A program made the position numbers and the translations under genes. Positions 24,501 to 36,174 of a stretch of 64,000 nt of DNA are shown here, one piece after another. How positions within the stretch are numbered: position 1 is the stretch's first letter; every line of letters starts with the position of its first letter. The DNA comes from Loxodes magnus (Eukaryota > Ciliophora > Karyorelictea > Loxodida > Loxodidae), in NCBI GenBank assembly GCA_946699065.1, contig CAMPDV010000896.1, positions 62,001 through 126,000 of the forward strand. Reading direction: 5' to 3'. Below the pieces are notes generated by a model, which was not told the origin of the DNA, did not search any database, and was given only the letters and a program-made list of their open reading frames with translations.

Positions 24501-26188
24501 AGAAACTATTATTGACTATCTTGTCTCTTTATCAGCTACTTTTTCTATTATCTCTATTTGATCCTTTATAGTCTTTTTATTGCGATTAATGCTCAAAAAG
24601 ATGTTTAGACTGCAAATGAATAAAACTATATCCAAAATATCATAAGCAGTTCATCCTCCTTAAGATGGTAATTAGAACAAGGAAGGTTAAAATGAGAAAA
24701 GGAATTGACTTAACTAACCTAAAAGCAACTTCTAGATCTATGTTATGGTTGAAGATAGCCCGATTTACTTAATAAAGACATTTTATAGCATAAATAAATA
24801 ATGCATAACGTGATGTTAATGAATCTTATTTACATCAGTAAACTAAAGACCAATATATGAGTGATGACTATATCAATGATGATGGGTAGATAAAGAGTAA
24901 AGCATATGGAGAGACAAAACTATTATTTCTTAAAAATAGTAAAAAAAACTCGAAGATTAAAAAGAAAATTTCAAATCAGTCTGAAGACACATTAACCACA
25001 ATGCAAAACTAAGAAGAAATTATAATTCCTTCTTACTCTAGTTATTTTCCTTAAAATCTATATTCTAAAAATCTATATTCTAAAAAGGAAATTCAGAGAT
25101 TCATTCAATCATTTTTATCATTTTACTTAAAAGATTGATGATATTAGGGCTTCTATTATTCTCTCTTTAATTTAATAGAAGAGCACTTTTAGGTTTGCAA
25201 GAAAATCCGATTAAGTTTATTTCTTTTTTTAGTAAGTTTATTATGATTGCTGAACTAAGTATTTCAGGCTCTTCTTATTGTTGACTTAAGTTCTTCGATT
25301 ACTAAAATCCAATATGGACTTTTTGATATATTGATTATCAAAATATTGATTTTTTCTCTAATTTGTCTTCAATTAAAAATTACTTAACTAAGATACCTAT
25401 AAAGTTCAAATCTCCTAATGATATGAATGTGGGTTTATAAAGTATATTATTGAGTAGCTTTACACTTTCTACTTGTTCTTAAACCCAAACATATATTAAT
25501 TTCTCCACTAAATTTAGAACAATTTTAATCTTTAAATATTCCTGCTAAGCTACAAGTTCTTAAAAGTTTAGACTAATTTCTTTTCTCTCTTAAGCAAGTA
25601 CTTGTCATTTAATGCTTAAATATATCTTTCTTTATATCATAACTTCAATATCTAGACTCATATTTAAATTAAATGCATATGTTAAAGATATATTCCTTTC
25701 TATCTATAATTAACAACCTATTAGGAAAAAGTTTATAGTTGACTAGCTAGACACTAATATTAGCATTACCTTAAAAATTTATGTTTTCCTATCTTTAGCA
25801 TCTTCTATGATTTTAAGCTTTTAAAACATCCTTACTTATTTACTTCTTTCTCAACCTATTTTCAGAAATATCTAGATGTTCTATCTACTTACTAGCATTC
25901 TCATAATCTTGATATAGTTTTTTGGATATGAATATTGATTTAATTAGTAGATTACTAACTAGGATAGAAGTTAGAAAAATAATGAATTAATAGCTAAGTC
26001 TTATTTGTTCTAATAGCTATTTCATGGTATGTAGAGTATGCATAGGAATGGCTATTGATTAACATCTTAGCAGCACTATAACTTTAATTTCTACTTTTAG
26101 AGCGAAAAATACTTAGATATTCTTTTTCTAACTAATAGCTTAAATTTACCAATACTTATTGTTATAAAGCAATAAACCATCAAATTGA
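21599..26188 (+). CDS. REJ-domain / polycystin-1-like membrane protein
   Basis: A single frame from ATG 21599 to UGA 26186-26188 gives 1529 residues. The part from 22325 (ATG, MRQSKKKLKKS) was checked at several landmarks and is uninterrupted. A REJ-like stretch contains GKVWDTLFTLKCDYATDLVE and DYPLRYQFFCMESF, then ETVLMISTSQKIEKQEQ and VRLNVTSENLQNYIDSIYQC. A Cys-containing juxtamembrane block (NGTSCSIEKT, YYRCK) could be a GPS-like site. Several hydrophobic segments follow from about 24.06 kb (SLVILCLIFFNLYI, LTILSLYQLLFLLSLF, RLSLFLFLVSLLWLL, ILIIKILIFSLICLQL), separated by a long charged cytoplasmic stretch. REJ/PKD1 family members are surface receptors linked to calcium signalling. The N-terminal 240 residues are less certain. 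Confidence 0.65.
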
Positions 26189-26559
26189 AATGAATAGGAT
26201 AACTAGCATATTCTAAGTTATGAAGTAGAATAAAAATAGAATAAAAGGAATTTGATTGATATTAAATCCTAAATAGCTATATAATAAAAACTATGAATGA
26301 TAAGCATAATTAGTAATATCTAATTTAAATATAATAGCACATCTATTATTACAAGTAAACTATTGCATCTACTATAAAAAGCTTAATAATATAATAATCA
26401 TAAGTAAATAATTTGGATCTAAATAAGACTAAAAGAATTAGATAAATAATAAACTAGTAAAAGGTATTTAGATTGAGAAAGATAAAATATAATAAAATAT
26501 TTATTATTTGATTAAAAATTACATTATTAGATTTATCTATTCAAGTGTCAATACTTGCT

Positions 26560-27600
26560 TTTGTCATTGTATAAAATATCTATAGAGTAATAATATAATT
26601 AATTAGGAATTTAATTTGGAAAAGCAGGAAAGAGTATAGAAACTATCGAATATTTTGATATAGCTATTATAATAGACCCTAAAAAGGCAAATTTTCATTT
26701 TAATGAGGAATTTTACTTTAAAAGTTAGAAATAATACGAAGACCCTAGAGCTACAATATAGATCTCAAACAGGATTTAATCATGTAAGTGCTCATGTAAT
26801 AAAGTAGTTGATCTGAAAAAATTAGGAAAAACAAATGAAATCAATGAAAGTTTTAACTAAGCTATAAAGCTAAACAATGCCAATCTAATTTACTTAAAAA
26901 TAAATGTTTTTCCCTCTAAAAATTAGGAAATTATCGTGAAGAAATGTAATGTTTCAAAACAGCCATTTAACTTGATAAAAGATATGCAGATGCTTATTAT
27001 GATAAAGGTCTTTGTCTTCAAACCAAAAATAAGATCCAAGAAGAAATATAAATTTCCATAAAGGAAACTATCTAAATACGAATCTTAAAATCCATCAAAA
27101 AAATCTCAATAAAGTCAGCCAATAAAGAAAGAAAAGTGAAAAAAATGATAAAAGAGTCCTTATAGTAAAAAATGGGAATAAAGAGGTTCGAAAATGGACA
27201 AAAAAAATTTTATTCTGATAAGAAATTCTAGAGAAATTGCAAAAAATAGCTTGTGACAAATTGGAATATTTAATCTGATAGATATCAAAAAATTTATGCA
27301 TTGCCTGAAGTAAATAAAGAATAGAGTGATAAAAAAAGAAAATTTAAGATTAAGCGAAGAGAAAATGCGGAACTAAAATGCTTACAAAATCAAAATAATA
27401 AGTATACCAAATAAAACTTAAGAGTTAGGTACTTAAAATAATCTTTATAATAAAGGAAAAAAAGCAAAAAAATTTAGATCAAGCCGGAGAAAAATATACT
27501 CAATTTAAAAAAAGTTAATTAAGTTTAGTAAGAAAATTTTTGATGGCTGGAGGATAAAAGTCCTTTTTCTATTTTGTAAAAGAAATATATATGAAGTAAA
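26560..27600 (+). CDS. TPR-repeat protein (apparent frameshift)
   Basis: Tetratricopeptide repeats: GKAGKSIETIEYFDIAIIID (from 26618), KKLGKTNEINESFNQAIKL, and, in a different frame, LGNYREEMQCFKTAIQLDKR followed by YADAYYDKGLCLQTKNK (from about 26920). TPR hallmark positions (Gly8, Ala20, Ala27-Ile/Leu, Asp/Pro32) are present. A one-base shift between 26.86 and 26.92 kb is inferred. Downstream the frame is Lys/Gln-rich. TPR proteins are scaffolds; the partner is unknown. Start and stop not fixed, so it may be a decaying gene. Confidence 0.6.
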
Positions 27601-27609
27601 AATTTTAAA

Positions 27610-28460
27610 TTTAAATAAAAAGGTTGTATTTTAAGAAGACTGTAATATCATGAGTTAAAAATACCTTAAGAAATATTATACTCTAAGAATGCTTCTTTAT
27701 AATTTAAATTTGAAAAAAAAGTTAAAAGTTTCAATACTGACAAAATTTTTAAAATATTTTAAATATATTTGAAGTAAATGTTTTAAAAATTAAAAATAGA
27801 AAAAAAAGGAATCATCGAAGGAACTTAAATAAAATAAAATGTAAAAATAAGAATTTTTAAAAAATTATTGAAGAAAAACATGATAAAACTAAAAACTCTA
27901 GTTTTTCATCGATGTAAATTTTTAAAATAAGCATAAAATATGTAAAAAAATAATAAAAAATTTTAAGAATATTCAAAACTAAAAAAAAAAGTGTCGGAAA
28001 AATAAGAAAAAGCTTAAAAAAAAAATTATAGCAAAAATATAAAATGAAAAAAGATTAAAAGAGTTAATAAATAAAAATAAAGTTCGAAAAATAAGGGAAA
28101 AAAACATGATTATTTTGCTTCGTCCTTTCTATTTATATTTAAAAAAAATAAAAAAATAATAGTAACAAAAAAAAAATCTTCCGCTTTTTTATAAAAAAAT
28201 TCATAGCACGCAATAAGCTTTCGCTTACTTCAGGCCTTAAAATATTGCAAGTTTTTCTTTTTTCTTTAAGCTTTGGGCTGCATCCATTTATTTTAGCTTG
28301 CTCTAACTAAACTTTATTTTATTTTATGTAAACTGCCTTTTCCTATTTTTTTTAATCTTTGTTTATTTATTTCATAAGATTTCTTTTGGTTATATTAGTT
28401 TTTTTTCAATTTTTTATTTTTTTCTGCTGATTTGCAATTTTTTTTGTCTTCTTCATTTTC
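27610..28460. other. AT-rich spacer
   Basis: A-rich then T-rich, with a small G+C island at about 28200-28260. No gene supported. Confidence 0.4.
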
Positions 28461-28463
28461 TAC

Positions 28464-28495
28464 ATTAAATTAAATTAAATTAAATTAAATTAAAA
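28464..28495. repeat. (TTAAA)n tract, probable LINE-2 tail
   Basis: About six ATTAA/TTAAA units. The same pentamer follows the structured 3' end of the element at 53.3-54.1 kb. Confidence 0.7.
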
Positions 28496-28499
28496 ATAA

Positions 28500-31000
28500 T
28501 ATATTTTGCTTAATAGCTTTGAAGTTTTATGTCTAAACTCAATACACTTCTACTTTTAAGTACTCTTGAAAATGTTGTAGTATTTCTTCTTGTCTCATTA
28601 AGATTAGATTTACTTGTCTTATTTTCATTTAGTTTTAGAAAGAATATATTTATTTTCATGTTTATTTTATTCTGCTTCATGTAGATTTTATTATTCTATC
28701 AATTTGAGTCATATAGTCTTTTTTGCAAAATATTTAATTTATTATGTTTTAATTATATTCTAAGAGCTCTTTTTCTATATTTTCATAAATATTTTCTTAG
28801 TTTATATTATTTTACGCTTTATTTTTGCTTTTAATAATTTTATCTATTTAAGTTTTAATATTATCTATACTTGTTTGGTAGTATTTACATTTGAATATGT
28901 GTTAGAATGTCTCTTTTTCTTGACATAAGCATTAATCATATTCTTAAGGAATATGTTTTTCTTGAAGATCACTTCTAAAAAAAAGTAGTTAGGTTCTCAA
29001 TCTGAATATTAATTTTGATGATTGCATTTTCTCTTTTTTCAATAAAAAGTAGGTTATAATTGAGAATTTATCTACATTTTTGAATTACTTTGTATAATTT
29101 TTGCTGTGATCATTTCTTTTTTTCTTTTTTTTGTTGTTTTTGTTATTCTTTAAAATGTTTAATTAAAAAAGTGTTCTTTAATTTTTACATCAATTTTTTT
29201 ATCGAATTACATCATATTTAGATTTTATAAAGCTTTTAAATCTATTTTAAATTTCTTTTACATTTTTTTAATTTATTTCTGTTACTAAGTCTTATTTTTT
29301 TAACTTATTTAGAATAATTGGATAAACTTTTCATCTTTATTCTTAGATTATTACTATTGATTATATAAGTCATTTAGTTTTCTATAAAATTTAAAATATC
29401 TTTTTGCAGTTATTTATTCAAATCCAAGTCAGTTAAAATCTATGTGTTGTAACTCATTTCAAGATGCTTATGGCATTTTCATATATTATCTTATAATTTA
29501 TCGTTAACTTACATGTATTTAGTTTTTCGCTTTTGTTATTCCAGTTTGTATGCTATATGGAATTATTTAAGCACCATATTCTAATTTAGGTAGAATAAAT
29601 AATCTGAATAAATTTTTGAGATTAATTAGGATCGTCTTATTAAATCTGTTGTAAAATTACTATTAAAATAAGTACTTGGCCTACTAATATTTATTTTGTA
29701 CTTTTTGTATATGTGTAATTAATAAATTATTCTGATCAATTGTGAATCCTAAATATTCAACAGTTTTCTTTTATTAAATTAGCTTCCCTTATATTTTCAA
29801 ATCTTATTTCTCTTATTTCTCTTATTTCTCTTATTTCTCTTATTTCTTTTATTTCTCTTATTTCTCTTATTTCTCTTATTTCTCTTATTTCTCTTATTTC
29901 TCTTATTTCTCTTATTTCTCTTATTTCTCTTATTTCTCTTATTTCTCTTATTTCTCTTATTTCTTTTATTTCTCTTATTTCTCTTATTTCTCTTATTTCT
30001 CTTATTTCTCTTATTTCTCTTATTTCTCTTATTTCTCTTATTTCTCTTATTTCTCTTATTTCTCTTATTTCTCTTATTTCTCTTATTTCTCTTATTTCTC
30101 TTATTTCTCTTATTTCTCTTATTTCTTTTATTTCTCTTATTTCTCTTATTTCTCTTATTTCTCTTTACTAATATTAATGCATTCGGTTTTTATTAAGTTT
30201 ATTTTTAATTTTATTTCATCTTCTACATAATTATATAAGTTTTGTATTTTTTTTTTGTTAGTACTTATTTTATGACTTTTTTTATATTTAATTTCTAAAT
30301 AACTAACTTTTTTTTTATTTTGTTTTCGTTTTTAACGAAAGATATCGCAGAATCATATTCTTCAATTTTTTTAAATCTTTTTTTAATATTTGTTCTTTTT
30401 TATATTAAAAATTTTTTTTAATCTCTTTTATATTTAAGGTATTATTTTATTTTTATCTTTTTTTTAATATTTTTAAGTTTTGCTTTTTTTTCATGTTGCT
30501 GATATTTTTTTGTATTCTGATCTCTTTTTTTTGAGTTCTTTTTTCTACTTTACTTAAATATTATTTTATTTTATAGGTAAGATCTCTTTTTTTGCATTAA
30601 TTTTAAATTAAATTATCCTTGATTTACTTGTACTTTGAATGAGAAAAGTATATGAAATTTAAAATTTTTATTTTTTACTGTCGATTTCTCTCTTAGACTT
30701 TTTATTAAATTTTTCATAAGTTATTTTTTAAAACTTTCATTCGGTTTAACCTAGACTATTTCTTGATTCTACGTCAAACTATTCTTATTTACATTTCTTT
30801 ATTTTCTAGTCTTCAATAAATACTTTTTAAATTTCTGGATTTCAATTGATTCATTTTTAGATTATTTTTTTAATTCTTATTTTTATTTGCATACATTTTT
30901 TTTAATTTGTTAATAAAGTTTTTATGTTTCTTTTTTATTCAATCCTTTTTTTAATTTTGTTTTAATTTTTTAATTTAACATTCAATTTTTTCAAAATAAG
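28500..31000 (-). CDS. LINE-2 reverse transcriptase (probable relic, with EKQ expansion)
   Basis: Sequence from about 30350 down: EYDSAISFVKNEN in the place where YxDD is expected, LYNYVEDEIKLKINLIKTEC (motif D region), then about 40 Glu-Lys-Gln repeats, then TVEYLGFTIDQNNLLITHIQ (motif E/thumb) and FRLFILPKLEYGAQIIPYSI. The segments before and after the repeat are in the same frame (checked at 30167 and 29747), so the repeat is translated. The catalytic Asp pair seems lost (YDSA), suggesting an inactive copy, unless the alignment is off. N-terminal domains were not identified. Confidence 0.65.
29803..30166. repeat. 9-bp minisatellite (TTATTTCTC)n inside the LINE-2 RT
   Basis: About 40 nearly perfect 9-bp units; a few carry TTT for CTC. 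On the coding minus strand the unit is GAG AAA TAA, read as Glu-Lys-Gln when UAA is Gln. It sits between the KTE and VEYLG motifs. Confidence 0.95.
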
Positions 31001-31189
31001 GTTATAAATTCCATGTTTTGTATTTTTGTATTTTTTCGATTATTAAATTAACATTTTCGTTTAAAATCTTTTTTCTTATATATTTTTTTTGGCTTTACTA
31101 TTACTTACGATTTACACTTTAAAGTGCATTTTTTGTTTATTTTTTAATTTTTTTAAACTTTTTTGTAGAAAAATTAAAAAATTTTATTA

Positions 31190-31495
31190 TAATTGAAAAG
31201 ATGGTTGGAGTTGAAAATGACCTTCGAAACAACACTTTCTGGTTTTATGGCCAGGAACAAGTTCCTTTCATGTTGCTGAGAAAGTCCTTGGTCAGAGTCA
31301 TTTTCTGAAGGGAACAGTGTCTTTGAGATTTCCCGCTCTTGGTAGGGGCGAGAAATCTTGCTGCTTATAGCGATGGAGCTCCTAGCAGCTGTACCTGGAG
31401 CACAATAGGATATCCCCGTTATTCCATAAAAAGAGAGCGTCGGGCCGTGCAATCGGAAAGGAGTTTCCGGTCCAAAAACTTTTTTAGTTGAAATT
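31190..31495 (-). ncRNA. R element copy 1 (subtype I structured RNA retroposon)
   Basis: About 300-nt G+C island, antisense to the plus strand. Sense features: hairpin CCGGAAA-ctcc-TTTCCG, then ATAACGGGGATATCC, a stem AGATTTC paired to GAAATCT around CCCCTACC, a TCAG/CTGA helix, and a 3' end CCAACCATCTTTTC. It is closest to copy 3 (subtype I). A TAAAAAATTTT word on both sides may be a target-site duplication. Function unknown. Confidence 0.8.
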
Positions 31496-31561
31496 AATTA
31501 ATTAAATAAAAAATTTTTCTTTAAATTGGTTTTATTAAAATTTATTTATTTAATTAAATGA

Positions 31562-32385
31562 AATATAATAAATATAATATAAAATAATATAATAAATATA
31601 ATATAAAATAATATAATATAATATAATATAATATAATATAATATAATATAATATAATATAATATAATATAAAATAATATAATATAATATAATATAATATA
31701 ATATAATATAATATAATATAATATAATATAATATAATATAATATAATATAATATAATATAATATAATATAATATAATATAATATAATATAATATAATATA
31801 ATATAATATAATATAATATAATATAATATAATATAATATAATATAATATAATATAATATAATATAATATAATATAATATAATATAATATAATATAATATA
31901 ATATAATATAATATAATATAATATAATATAATATAAAATAATATAATATAATATAATATAATATAATAAATATAATATAATATAATATAATATAATATAA
32001 TATAATATAATATAATATAATATAATATAATATAATATAATATAATATAAAATAATATAATATAATATAATATAATATAATATAATATAATATAATATAA
32101 TATAATATAATATAATATAATATAATATAATATAATATAATATAATATAATATAATATAATATAATATAATATAATATAATATAATATAATATAATATAA
32201 TATAATATAATATAATATAATATAATATAATATAATATAATATAATATAATATAATATAATATAATATAATATAATATAATATAATATAATATAATATAA
32301 TATAATATAATATAATATAATATAATATAATATAATATAATATAATATAATATAATATAATATAATATAATATAATATAATATAA
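31562..32385. repeat. (AATAT)n pentanucleotide block
   Basis: About 165 almost perfect AATAT units with a few AAAAT or AATAAATAT variants. The long Ile-Leu-Tyr open frame across it is an artefact of the repeat. R elements lie on both sides in the same orientation. Confidence 0.97.
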
Positions 32386-32789
32386 AATTATAAATGCTTT
32401 GTTTTTCATCCAGCGTTTAACAGGTTTAAATTTTTTCCATCTTTTTTAATTTTTAAAACGAATAAAAAAATAAAATATTTAATATAATAGAAAAAATAAA
32501 TTTTATTTTAATAAAAATTATATTTAACTTAAAGAAAAATATACGCTTGAAAATTTTATTTAAGGAATTAAGAAGAAAAAAAAAGTAATTTTATATAAAT
32601 TTTATCTAAAACAAGATCTTCATAAAATTTCTTTATAATCATACTTTTAAGCTTAATACTTATTATAAAAATATAAAAAATGAAGAAATAGTGAAAGAAT
32701 TTCTAAACATCTTTTAAGCCTTTTTAAATAATAAAATGCCCTTTTTGTATAATCTTTGAGAGAAAAGTTTAAAAAATAAAATTTATAAT

Positions 32790-33075
32790 TAAAAAGATGG
32801 TGGGAGCTGAGATTGACCTTCTGAATCATACTTTCTGGCTTTATGGCTAGGAACAAGTTCCTTTCCTGTCGCTGAGAAAGTCCCTGGTCAAAGTCAACCT
32901 TTGCAAGGGAACGCCTTCCTCTTGATTATCCACTCCTAGTAGGGGCTTGAAGCCTGGCTGCCCATAGTGATGGAGCTCCCTGGCAGCTGCTTTTCGAAAG
33001 CAACAGGATATCCCCGTAATCCCATGAAGGGAGTTTTGGAGTCGTTAAACTGCAAAAGCTCTTTTAGTTTAAAAT
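32790..33075 (-). ncRNA. R element copy 2 (subtype II)
   Basis: Antisense to the plus strand. Sense features: TGCTTT-cg-AAAGCA hairpin after GGGGATATCC, GGCTTCAAGCC, CAAAG-gttga-CTTTG, and a 3' end CCCACCATCTTTTT. It resembles copy 4. Possible target-site duplication around ATAAAATTT on both sides. Confidence 0.8.
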
Positions 33076-33089
33076 TAATTAAAATATAA

Positions 33090-34580
33090 AATTTGTATCT
33101 AAAAATAAAAAATAGAAATATTGAAAGAAAAGCATGAAAAATATGGAAACTAAAACAAAAAAGTTAGAGATGCTGATTGAATAATAAATCTCTTATTAAC
33201 TATAAAAATTAAGATATATCCAATTAATGGAAAAGTTAATTTATATTCATCAAGCCAAAACTTAAAATTTCATTAATTTTTTTATAAGATGATTTATATG
33301 AAGAAATGGTAGAAAACATTTTACTCTCTTTTGCTATATCATGACTGTTCCTAAAAAAATATTTTTTGAATAATCAGAAGTTTATCTAATGATAAATGAA
33401 CGTCTTTAAAAAAATATAAACGAATCCATTATTTTAAGTAATTATTTTTAGATTTTTAATATTTACTCCTTCTTAAATGCAATAGTTTAATGACTTCTGA
33501 ATAAATGTGATAAAATTTCACAAAATTTCTTTAAATGAATAAAAGAAAACTAATAATGATATAATTCGCATCTAAAAAATTAAGAAAAAATTATAAAAAT
33601 ATATAATTAGAGAAAAAAGCAAAGAAATGAATAATAAAAAGTTATCCGAATACTTGAAAAACTCACCCTGGAAGTAATAAAAAGAAAATATGACTGGAAT
33701 GAAATAATCAAAAATATGGGTATTTACAAAAAAATAAAACACGAAAATCTAGGTAATGATACTGGAAAAAAAATTGAATAAAAATAGAACAGATTCAAAT
33801 TAATCAAAAAGAATAAAGATTAAGTGGTCAACCGAATTAATTTTGAAAATTTTGTAATTTCGAAAAAACCTCTAAATGTGGCTTAAAAGCCTTTTCTGAC
33901 AGTAATGTAATAAAACGGAATTAATTTCGATCTCATCTGTAAGAAAATTATGTAGAAAATTTTATGGTACAATTTATGGCTATAAAAAAACAGATATAAA
34001 AATTGATAAAAAAAGTGTAAAAACTGGAAAGAAAAAAGTTATTTAAAAAAAATTAAAAGAAAAGTTTTAATCTCTGTAGACATTCGTGTTATCAGATGAA
34101 TCGAGTAAATTTCTAAAAACGATAAATATGGTATATTAAATTAAATATTTCCACTTAAGAGAAAATGAAATAAAATTTTTGTAAAATCCAAAAAAAAACT
34201 GGAAATAATAAGGAAGTAAATCGTAAAATAAAAAGCTTCGAGCTAATATTCGAAATAAAAAACGGTTTTTTAAGTTCTCTTTGATACTCTTACAATACAA
34301 AAATTTCTATAGTTCAAAAAAAGGAGCTAAGAAAAATATTGGTCAGAAAATATTGTGAAAATTTTGAGATTAAATTAAATCCTTTTTTACAAATTTATTT
34401 TTAGACTAAAATCTTAGTTAAATAATATAAATGTAGTTTAATTTGAAAATATTAGAGCATATCCTTTAAATTGCAAAACTTATGATTTCAAGTTTATAAC
34501 AACTTTACTATTAAAATGACTAAGTTTGATGTTTTAAAAAATAACATCCTTATAGATACTCATATGAAATAATTTTGCAC
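33090..34580. other. A-rich region, no gene assigned
   Basis: Frames are open but no domain is recognisable; weak coding-like text at 33.63-34.0 kb. Confidence 0.35.
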
Positions 34581-34584
34581 TAAA

Positions 34585-34661
34585 AAGATTGTATAAGTCC
34601 AGTGGTTGGAATATTCTACTATAACTCTAAATTCCCGAGTTCAAGTCCCGATTCTTTTTTT
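34585..34661 (+). pseudogene. tRNA-like relic, possibly tRNA-Gln(CUA)
   Basis: An A-box-like word (TAAGTCCAGTGG), a B-box-like word (AGTTCAAGTCC) and a terminal T run have tRNA spacing. The anticodon loop would be CTCTAAA, giving CUA, which reads UAG. The anticodon stem and T stem do not pair, so this is at best a decayed gene. Confidence 0.3.
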
Positions 34662-34687
34662 ATTAACTAATAAAAATAAAAACGCCC

Positions 34688-34843
34688 AATGTAAAAGCCA
34701 AAATTCAAGATAAGGAAGATATTCCTCCTGATCAGTAAAGATTGATATTTGCTAGAAAACAATTAGAAGACGGAAGAACTCTATCTGATTATAACATCTA
34801 GAAAGAATCGACCCTCCTCTTAGTATTGAGACTAAGAGGTTGA
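34688..34843 (+). pseudogene. ubiquitin fragment (residues 25-75)
   Basis: 51 codons align without gaps to ubiquitin from Asn25 to Gly75 (NVKAKIQDKEDIPPDQQRL, ARKQLEDGRTLSDYN, IQKESTLLLVLRLRG). Gln41 is UAA and Gln62 is UAG, a direct proof of the code. Differences from the near-invariant protein include Gly35Asp, Gly47Arg and His68Leu. Residues 1-24 are missing; upstream sequence is unrelated AT-rich DNA next to a tRNA-like relic. The UGA follows Gly75, so the terminal Gly76 needed for conjugation is absent. A functional monomer is therefore excluded; it may be a truncated or retroposed copy. Confidence 0.9.
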
Positions 34844-34849
34844 TACAAT

Positions 34850-36100
34850 TTTTTTATTGAAAATTGCCTTCTAATTTTTGGAATATTTTACATCATATAA
34901 TATATAAAATTTATTAAACAAGCAATCTCAAGTGACGATGCAGTAAACTTAAAAAAAGTGTTAATAGGTGAACTAAAAAACTTTTCTTGCATGTCATATG
35001 AATTGATAATATTTAAATAATCTATAAGTATTTTAGCACTTTGCTAGGAAGTCATGAATAAAAATAAGTTAAAAATATATAATAAATTGAAGGATTTGCA
35101 TTAAGAATATTTATATAAAAAATTAACAGATGTGGGGATTTCTTTTATAGGGTAAATTTGTATTGGCTTAAAAATATATAAAAGGCATCTTTTTTAGAAC
35201 ATTATAAAAAAGAATCTTTTCTGTATTTTTTTTACATTAATTAAGCATATATTTTTAATATTTTTTAAGTGAACTAAATTGAAACAAATCGTTTTTCGGG
35301 TAATAACTTTAGCTTTTTTTTCTGGTTATGTTGAATCATAAAGCAAATTTTTAATTTATTAAAAGAATAAAGGTAAGCTTAAAATAATTTTTTTTATTTC
35401 ATTGTTTTGCTTAAGGGATTTTTTATTAAAAAAAATTATTTTTTTGTTGTTGAACTTTGTCGATCCATGAGGTTACAATTTAAAGATATCTGTTTAAATC
35501 AAATATTCGCCTTATTTATTTGTTTATATGTTTTTTAGTCAAAAGCGCGGTTACCAAATTCTTGAAGAATAAATTTAAGGGTTGTATCCACAATCATCAA
35601 AAATATAACTTAAAAATTATGTGGATAAGAAGCTGTTAGAATATATTATGATAATTCTAACATTTTTAGAATTTTTTAGCTTGCCTTAACTTCAGGTGAG
35701 GTACAAGAAGCAATTCTAGTTTTCGGTAAAAAAGGGCTTTATAAGAAAGCAATTCAAATAAAATCGGAATAATTTAGAAAATAATTAAATAGATAGAATA
35801 CTAGCCTTTAAATTAAACCTTCAAATTGGAATGAATTTAATCTCCTAAAATTAATTAAGAACTTCACAAAATAGAAATGGAAAATTAAAATTATAGGATT
35901 TTATTAAGTTAGTCATTCGGAGAATTAATTGTAAACTAATTGACTTAACTTTATTGTTCAATTGAAAAGCCTTTAAAAATTTCAATGTGCAATTTATTAA
36001 TAAATTTTATTCAAAAATAGTAAATGCTTGTGAAGTATCTAGATCTCGACTTCATAATATTTTAAAAGTATGCTACCTTGATTATATTTAAGTTGCATAA
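34850..36100. other. AT-rich region, no gene assigned
   Basis: Nothing recognisable before the LINE-1 tail at 36.1 kb. Confidence 0.4.
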
Positions 36101-36123
36101 TAATAATAATAAATTTGATTATA

Positions 36124-36154
36124 GAGCGCGTAGCACCTCGTTGGTGCGCAGCTC
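36124..36154 (-). other. LINE-1 3' terminal hairpin
   Basis: Sense strand GAGC-t-GCG-CACC-AACGA-GGTG-cta-CGC-GCTC: two helices, a bulged U, an asymmetric CUA and a five-base loop, followed by TATAATCAAATTTATT. Confidence 0.8.
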
Positions 36155-36174
36155 TTTAATAAACGTTTCAATAC

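Larger units (their letters stand above)
28463..31170 (-). mobile_element. LINE-2, second non-LTR retrotransposon
   Basis: Minus-strand element with a reverse-transcriptase C-terminal half. Its probable 3' end is the (TTTAA)n run at 28464-28495, the same tail as the small element at 53.3 kb. The 5' limit is not clear; sequence up to the R element at 31.19 kb is A-rich in sense and reads as a helical basic protein. Confidence 0.6.

Noticed and set aside
31190..31495. R element as SRP RNA, RNase P, U3 or a major snRNA
   Set aside because: None of the diagnostic conserved segments of those RNAs was found on either strand.
31546..32409. 287-codon open frame of Ile-Leu-Tyr repeats
   Set aside because: It is a translation of the (AATAT)n microsatellite; no start context, no complexity.
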